Assembly (NCBI RefSeq): GCF_003716325.1
Contig: NZ_RDSR01000010.1
Span: forward strand, 1 to 64,000
DNA length: 64,000 bases
From: Cryobacterium tepidiphilum
GTDB taxonomy: Bacteria > Actinomycetota > Actinomycetes > Actinomycetales > Microbacteriaceae
Direction of reading: 5' to 3'
Shown here: positions 59,183 to 64,000 of the stretch, in pieces
Position numbering within the stretch: position 1 is the first letter of the stretch
Layout of the letters: the number at the start of each line of letters is the position of its first letter
Made by a program: the position numbers and the translations under genes
The notes under the pieces: model-generated
The model's input: the letters and a program-made list of their open reading frames with translations, nothing else
What the model was told of the DNA's origin: nothing
Database searches by the model: none

Positions 59183-62011
59183 ATGGCTACGAGCACCAAG
59201 TCGACCGGCCGTGCTTCGGGCGCGTCGGCACGCGGCACCAGCACGCGGAAGCCTGCCGCCAAGAGCACCGCGAAGACGGCCACCCAGAAGACCGTCAAGT
59301 TCCCCGAGAGCGAGCCGAAGCCCGCGCTGTTCGTGCGCGCCTGGATGGGGCTCGCGCACCTCACCGGCGGTGCCGCCCGGGCGCTCGGCCCCGAAGAGCT
59401 CTCGAAGGAGGACCGGCGCGACGGGCTGCCGTTCTTTCTCGTGCTGCTGGCGATCGCCGGCGCCGTGATCGAATGGTTCCTGATCAACAACCCCGTCGCG
59501 CAGACCCTCGACGCCTGGACCTTCGGCGGCCTGTTCGGCCGCGTCGCCTTCGCGCTCCCGGTCATCATGCTCCTCTTCGCCGTGTGGCTGTTCCGCCGGC
59601 CGAGCTCCGTGCACGACAACGGCCGCATCGGCATCGGGCTCGCCCTGCTGCTGGTGACGGTCTCCGGCCTCTGCCACATCTTCGGCGGCCAGCCCGCACC
59701 GAGCGAGGGCATGGAGGTGCTCGCGGTCGCGGGAGGCGTCATCGGCTGGATGATCGCGGCGCCGCTCCTGGCGCTCATCACGACCATCGGCGCATCCATC
59801 GTCGTTATCGTGCTGCTGATCCTCAGCCTGTTCATCATCACCAAGACCCCGCCGAACAAGGTGGGGGAGCGGCTGCGGGAGTTGTACGCGTGGTTGTTCG
59901 GCGCACCGATGCCGGACCCGGAGGAACGGCAGGCGGCCAAGGAGGCGAAGCAGTCGAAGACCAGGCAGCTGGAACTCGACGGCCTCGAAGACGATGACGA
60001 CCAGGCCGACACCGGCACGCTCCCGTGGTGGCGACGCAACCCCGGCAAGCGTGAGGAAGACCCCGACTTCCACGCCGGGGAGTCAGCCGACCCGCTCGCC
60101 GACCTCCTCGGCTTCGGCGCAGACACCGACGACGCGCCCTCCGCCGCGCACGGCGCCTTCGACACGCCCCTCGGCACCGCCGCTCCGGCGAGCCAGGACG
60201 ACTACGGCACCGAGGTGCTCGGCGACCTGCGCCGCGCCGAGGAAGCCGTCAAGCGCTTCACCGGCGAGATCCCGCTGCCCGGCGGCGCCCGGGCGCAGGC
60301 ATCAGCGGATGCCGCGGGCCCGGTGGACGGCTCCGACGACGACTTCGGCGGCAGCACCATCGAGATGCCGAGCGCAGCGCAGCCCACGGCGCCCTACGTA
60401 CTCCCCGCCGCCTCCACCCTCACGGCCGGCCCGCCGGCCAAGGCCCGTTCGGCCGCCAACGACGAGGTCGTCCGCGCCATCACCGAGGTGCTCCGCCAGT
60501 TCAACGTGGATGCCAAGGTCACCGGCTTCTCCCGCGGGCCGACCGTCACGCAGTACGAGATCGAGCTGGGCCCCGGAGTCAAGGTCGAGCGGGTCACGGC
60601 GCTCAGCAAGAACCTCTCCTACGCGGTCGCTTCCAACGAGGTGCGCATTCTCTCGCCCATCCCCGGCAAGAGCGCGATCGGCATCGAGATCCCCAACTCC
60701 GACCGCGAGATCGTGACCCTCGGCGACGTGCTCCGCTCCGGCGCGGCGACGAGCAGCACGCACCCGATGACCATCGGCGTCGGCAAGGACGTCGGCGGCG
60801 GATACGTCGTGGCCAACCTCGCGAAGATGCCCCACCTGCTCGTTGCCGGGTCCACCGGCTCGGGCAAGTCGAGCTTCGTCAACTCCATGATCACGAGCCT
60901 GCTCATGCGGGCGAAGCCGAGCGACGTGCGCATGGTTCTGATCGACCCCAAGCGCGTCGAGCTCGCCCCGTACGCCGGTGTGCCGCACCTGATCACCCCC
61001 ATCATCACGAACCCCAAGAAGGCGGCCGAAGCGCTGCAGTGGGTCGTGAAGGAGATGGACATGCGCTACGACGACCTGGCCAGCTTCGGGTTCCGTCACA
61101 TCGACGACTTCAACAAGGCCGTCACGAACGACGAGATCGTGCTCCCCGCGGGCAGCGAGCGCAAGCTCAAGCCCTACCCGTACCTGCTCGTCGTCGTCGA
61201 CGAGCTCGCCGACCTGATGATGGTCGCACCGCGCGACGTCGAGGACTCGATCGTTCGCATCACCCAGCTGGCCCGCGCCTCCGGCATCCACCTGGTGCTG
61301 GCCACGCAGCGCCCGAGCGTCGACGTGGTCACCGGCCTGATCAAGGCCAACGTGCCCTCCCGCCTCGCCTTCGCCGTCACGAGCGTCACCGACTCCCGGG
61401 TGATCCTCGACCAGCCCGGCGCCGACAAGCTCATCGGCCAGGGCGACGCGCTCTTCCTGCCCATGGGCGCCTCCAAGGCGCTGCGGGTGCAGGGCGCGTG
61501 GGTGAACGAGGCCGAGATCGAGAAGGTGGTGGGGCACGTCACCAGGCAGGCCCGGCCCGAGTACCGACCGGATGTCGCGATGGAGGCCCCGAAGAAGGAG
61601 ATCGACTCCGACATCGGCGACGACCTCGAGGTGCTGCTCGCCGCGGCCGAACTCGTGGTCTCCACCCAGTTCGGCTCAACCTCGATGCTGCAGCGCAAGC
61701 TGCGGGTCGGCTTCGCCAAGGCCGGCCGGCTCATGGACCTCCTGGAATCCCGCGAGATCGTCGGCCCGTCGGAGGGCTCCAAGGCGCGCGACGTTCTCGT
61801 CACGGCGGAGCAGCTCCCGGCGGTGCTCGCGAAACTGCGCGGCTCCGACGCCGAACAGGCTGCCTACCAGGCGGCACCCCAGCCCGGCAGCGACACGCAC
61901 TCCGTCGATCCCCGCTACGCCGACGACCCGGTCGCCCAGATGACGCGGGGCTATCCTGAGGTGGAGGCGGATTCGGACGAAGACGCCTGGCAGCTGACCG
62001 ACCGGGACTAG
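59183..62011 (+). CDS. ftsK: DNA translocase FtsK
   Basis: A 942-residue septal DNA pump that clears chromosomes during division. A basic N-terminal tail (about 1-40), four membrane helices (about 75-220), an acidic low-complexity linker (about 250-410), the RecA-like motor with Walker [10 protein letters not shown] (about 554-562) and Walker [14 protein letters not shown] (about 668), and a C-terminal gamma winged-helix domain (about 820-885) that reads chromosome polarity sequences. pgsA follows after 10 nt. Confidence 0.96.
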   Translation: MATSTKSTGRASGASARGTSTRKPAAKSTAKTATQKTVKFPESEPKPALFVRAWMGLAHLTGGAARALGPEELSKEDRRDGLPFFLVLLAIAGAVIEWFLINNPVAQTLDAWTFGGLFGRVAFALPVIMLLFAVWLFRRPSSVHDNGRIGIGLALLLVTVSGLCHIFGGQPAPSEGMEVLAVAGGVIGWMIAAPLLALITTIGASIVVIVLLILSLFIITKTPPNKVGERLRELYAWLFGAPMPDPEERQAAKEAKQSKTRQLELDGLEDDDDQADTGTLPWWRRNPGKREEDPDFHAGESADPLADLLGFGADTDDAPSAAHGAFDTPLGTAAPASQDDYGTEVLGDLRRAEEAVKRFTGEIPLPGGARAQASADAAGPVDGSDDDFGGSTIEMPSAAQPTAPYVLPAASTLTAGPPAKARSAANDEVVRAITEVLRQFNVDAKVTGFSRGPTVTQYEIELGPGVKVERVTALSKNLSYAVASNEVRILSPIPGKSAIGIEIPNSDREIVTLGDVLRSGAATSSTHPMTIGVGKDVGGGYVVANLAKMPHLLVAGSTGSGKSSFVNSMITSLLMRAKPSDVRMVLIDPKRVELAPYAGVPHLITPIITNPKKAAEALQWVVKEMDMRYDDLASFGFRHIDDFNKAVTNDEIVLPAGSERKLKPYPYLLVVVDELADLMMVAPRDVEDSIVRITQLARASGIHLVLATQRPSVDVVTGLIKANVPSRLAFAVTSVTDSRVILDQPGADKLIGQGDALFLPMGASKALRVQGAWVNEAEIEKVVGHVTRQARPEYRPDVAMEAPKKEIDSDIGDDLEVLLAAAELVVSTQFGSTSMLQRKLRVGFAKAGRLMDLLESREIVGPSEGSKARDVLVTAEQLPAVLAKLRGSDAEQAAYQAAPQPGSDTHSVDPRYADDPVAQMTRGYPEVEADSDEDAWQLTDRD

Positions 62012-62021
62012 GAACCGTCCG

Positions 62022-62624
62022 ATGACACGCAACGCACCCATCGGTCCGGAGGTTTCGGTGCCGAGCAATTGGAACCTCCCCAACATCATCACGGTGGTGC
62101 GGATCCTGCTGGCGCCGATCTTCGTCTGGATGCTTCTGGCCGACGCCGGGCAGGACGGCGCCCTGCGCTGGTGGGCGGCGCTCCTCTTCGTCCTCGCCAT
62201 TGCGACCGACGGCGTCGACGGGGCGATCGCGCGACGGCAGGGCCTGGTCACCGAACTCGGCAAGCTCCTCGATCCGATCGCCGACAAGGTGCTGACCGGC
62301 GGCGCCCTCGTGTCCCTGTCCATCCTCGGCGAGCTGTGGTGGTGGGTGACGATCGTCATCCTGCTGCGCGAGATCGGCATCACCGTGTTCCGGTTCGCGA
62401 TGCTGCGTGACCACGTCATCCCCGCCTCCCGTGGCGGAAAGCTCAAGACCATCCTGCAGTCGGTGGCGATCGCGCTCTACCTCTTCCCGCTGTGGCTCGT
62501 CGTTGGCGAGTGGGTGCACATTCTCAATGCCGTCGTCATGGGAGCCGCCCTCGTGCTGACGGTGATCACCGGAATCGATTACCTGGTCAAGGCGGCCGGC
62601 GAGAGAAAGACGACGGATGCCTGA
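62022..62624 (+). CDS. pgsA: CDP-diacylglycerol--glycerol-3-phosphate 3-phosphatidyltransferase
   Basis: A 200-residue membrane enzyme that makes phosphatidylglycerol phosphate. The CDP-alcohol phosphotransferase motif is complete: DGVDGAIARRQG followed by LLDPIADKV. About five to six helices. It overlaps cinA by 8 nt. Confidence 0.94.
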   Translation: MTRNAPIGPEVSVPSNWNLPNIITVVRILLAPIFVWMLLADAGQDGALRWWAALLFVLAIATDGVDGAIARRQGLVTELGKLLDPIADKVLTGGALVSLSILGELWWWVTIVILLREIGITVFRFAMLRDHVIPASRGGKLKTILQSVAIALYLFPLWLVVGEWVHILNAVVMGAALVLTVITGIDYLVKAAGERKTTDA

Positions 62625-63180
62625 GCCCGCCGAGAACGACGAGTCCGCCCTGGCCGACGCCCCCGACGCTGACGAAGCCGAGGCCGCGGATCCGACCGCC
62701 GCCCTCATCGCGGAGCTCAGGTCCCGACGCCTGACCATCGCGGTGGCGGAGTCCCTCACCGGCGGACTGCTGACGGCCGAGCTGATCCGCATCCCCGGCG
62801 CATCCGCCTCGGTCACCGGCGGAATCGTCGCGTACAACACCGAACTGAAGAAGTCGCTGCTCGGTGTGGACAGCAGCGTGCTGAACGTGCACGGGGCGGT
62901 GCACCCGGATGTCGCGGTGCAGATGGCGGTCGGCGTACGCGGCGCCCTGGCCGTGCGCGGCGTGCGTGCCGGCGTCGGCGTCGCCACGACGGGAGCCGCC
63001 GGCCCCGACGCCCAGGACGGCCAGGAGCCGGGAACCGTGTTCATCGGCGTCTCGATCGGCAGCGCCGCCTGGTCGGTTCCGCTCAAGCTGGAGGGCGACC
63101 GCCAGTCCGTGCGGGAGCAGACGGTCGCGCAGGCGATCCAAGCTGTACGTGAGCTGTTAGCGCGGGACGACGCGGAATAG
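62617..63180 (+). CDS. cinA: CinA family protein (nicotinamide-nucleotide amidohydrolase domain)
   Basis: A 187-residue CinA C-terminal-domain protein, without the N-terminal molybdopterin-binding-like domain of full CinA. Motifs: VAESLTGGLLTAEL and VGVATTGAAGPDAQDGQEPGTV. The domain deamidates nicotinamide mononucleotide in NAD recycling. The first 25 residues are acidic and disordered. Its start overlaps pgsA. Confidence 0.93.
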   Translation: MPEPAENDESALADAPDADEAEAADPTAALIAELRSRRLTIAVAESLTGGLLTAELIRIPGASASVTGGIVAYNTELKKSLLGVDSSVLNVHGAVHPDVAVQMAVGVRGALAVRGVRAGVGVATTGAAGPDAQDGQEPGTVFIGVSIGSAAWSVPLKLEGDRQSVREQTVAQAIQAVRELLARDDAE

Positions 63181-63329
63181 CCGCCCGCACCGCCCGGTTA
63201 CATCCAGCAGATTAACAAGCACGGCCCGGAGGTCGACGGTAGTCTGTTGGTGATGGTGGTGACCGTCCCCGACACGACAGCGTCGTTGACAGGGCCCAGT
63301 CGGCTGGAAAGCCCGAGAAGGAGGTTCCG

Positions 63330-63638
63330 ATGATTCTTGTACGTCAGGAAATCGGCGATGTGCTCAGGGACTTCCGCCTGCAGAAGGGGCGCACGCTCCG
63401 ACAGGTTGCCAGCAAGGCCAGTGTGGCCCTCGGTTACCTGAGCGAAGTGGAACGCGGACAGAAGGAAGCGTCGTCAGAGATCCTTGCTTCGCTCGCGGAT
63501 GCGCTGGAGACCCCGATCTCGGTCATCATGCGCGAGGTGGGCGACCGCCTCGCCGTCGTCGAGGGGATCGACAGGTTCCCCGACACTGTTCCCGAGGAAC
63601 TCGTGGCCGGTTTCGACGCCGGCCTCGTGGTGCGGTAG
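63330..63638 (+). CDS. Helix-turn-helix regulator, ClgR-like
   Basis: A 102-residue XRE-type DNA-binding protein; IGDVLRDFRLQKGRTLRQVASKASVALGYLSEVERGQKEAS is the helix-turn-helix. Its size and position between cinA and recA match ClgR, which activates clp protease genes in actinobacteria. GGAGG lies 5 nt before ATG 63330. The C-terminus is longer in classical ClgR, so the assignment rests mainly on context. Confidence 0.88.
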   Translation: MILVRQEIGDVLRDFRLQKGRTLRQVASKASVALGYLSEVERGQKEASSEILASLADALETPISVIMREVGDRLAVVEGIDRFPDTVPEELVAGFDAGLVVR

Positions 63639-63701
63639 TACATCGCGCGATGGGTGTTGTCGCACGCGGCCGAACCGGCCGGGCACGCGCGGGGGTGAGC
63701 T

Positions 63702-63923
63702 GTGCGGCTGAGTGAATTCCGCCAGGCCATCGTCGACGAGTTCGGTGACGGGTACGGCCGCGTGCTGACTCGCGACCTCGTGCTCACGGGTCTCGGCTGC
63801 ACGGCCGACCAGGCATTGGCCCGCGGCGTTCCGGCACGTGAGGTTTGGCTGGCGCTGTGCGTCGAGGCGGACGTCCCGGAGAGTCGCTGGTACGGTGCCG
63901 GGCTGCCCGCGCCGAAGAAGTGA
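63702..63923 (+). CDS. DUF3046 domain-containing protein
   Basis: A 73-residue protein of the DUF3046 family, which lies between clgR and recA across actinobacteria. MRLSEFRQAIVDEFG at the N-terminus and DVPESRWYG near the end are typical. It starts at GTG 63702. The function is unknown. Confidence 0.9.
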   Translation: MRLSEFRQAIVDEFGDGYGRVLTRDLVLTGLGCTADQALARGVPAREVWLALCVEADVPESRWYGAGLPAPKK

Positions 63924-63949
63924 TGCGCGCTCGACACGCCGTGTAACTC

Positions 63950-63965
63950 TCGAATCTGTCTTCGG
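63950..63965. promoter_or_regulatory. Weak candidate LexA box ahead of the expected recA
   Basis: TCGAATCTGTCTTCGG resembles the actinobacterial SOS box TCGAAC(N4)GTTCGA in 9 of its 12 fixed positions. It lies where the recA promoter should be; recA itself is beyond the right edge. Confidence 0.3.
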
Positions 63966-64000
63966 TTGTTGGTATGCTCCTCAACAGCAGGAGTTGGCAG

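Noticed and set aside
58807-60177. A 456-codon minus-strand open frame opposite the ftsK start
   Set aside because: Antisense shadow; overlaps a clear FtsK and a GNAT remnant in another frame.
1-64000. tRNA, rRNA, transposase, integrase or attachment sites
   Set aside because: None could be recognised on either strand by inspection; a covariance-model search was not possible here.

Overview
The window is one continuous stretch of a high-GC actinobacterial chromosome, most likely family Microbacteriaceae. The evidence is the strong G/C bias at third codon positions, a DUF222/13E12-repeat HNH protein, the actinobacterial order dapA - rnj - ftsK - pgsA - cinA - clgR-like - DUF3046 (recA expected just past the right edge), a mycoredoxin, many GTG/TTG starts, and many genes with a TAnnnT -10 box 6-7 nt before the start codon. 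No rRNA, tRNA, CRISPR array, transposase or prophage gene was seen.

Layout. 1-1166: truncated DUF222 nuclease. 1387-7608: a ROK sugar kinase diverging from a deoxynucleoside-catabolism operon (SorC regulator, deoC, aldehyde dehydrogenase, a Cys-less truncated second dehydrogenase, GDPD phosphodiesterase), with a 16-bp palindrome between. 7609-13150: an SGNH hydrolase lacking its Ser, DUF2207 and DUF6804-like membrane proteins, a SNF2-like helicase. 13339-16695: 6-phosphofructokinase, mycoredoxin, PiT phosphate transporter. 16812-22988: two nucleobase permeases (one apparently starting at ATT), a carboxylesterase, and a fucose-isomerase-like enzyme behind a LacI regulator and operator. 24164-35205: aspartase, FAH-family hydrolase, FAD-linked oxidase, FKBP, type II NADH dehydrogenase, two luciferase-like oxidoreductases, and an M4 protease with its emfourin inhibitor. 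35332-43618: rpsO and pnp, separated by about 5.7 kb of metabolic genes (fructosamine kinase, PfpI, amino acid permease, a luciferase-like monooxygenase/FMN reductase pair). 43698-55732: TetR, M16 peptidase, dapB and accessory genes (OsmC, USP, small membrane proteins, monocarboxylate symporter, TauE). 55781-63923: the conserved dapA to DUF3046 block with a decayed GNAT gene.

How the genes work together. deoC with the dehydrogenases turns deoxyribose-5-phosphate into glyceraldehyde-3-phosphate and acetaldehyde and oxidises the aldehyde. The permeases and esterase supply nucleobases and carbon. dapA and dapB belong to lysine/diaminopimelate synthesis. rpsO, pnp and rnj cover ribosome and RNA turnover. 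ftsK and pgsA serve division and membrane synthesis.

The most unusual signals are a decamer, GCATCCGYTG, found far more often than composition predicts; a uniform leaderless-promoter layout; three very long intergenic inverted repeats; and several enzymes missing catalytic residues. No wholly new multi-gene system could be demonstrated from sequence alone.
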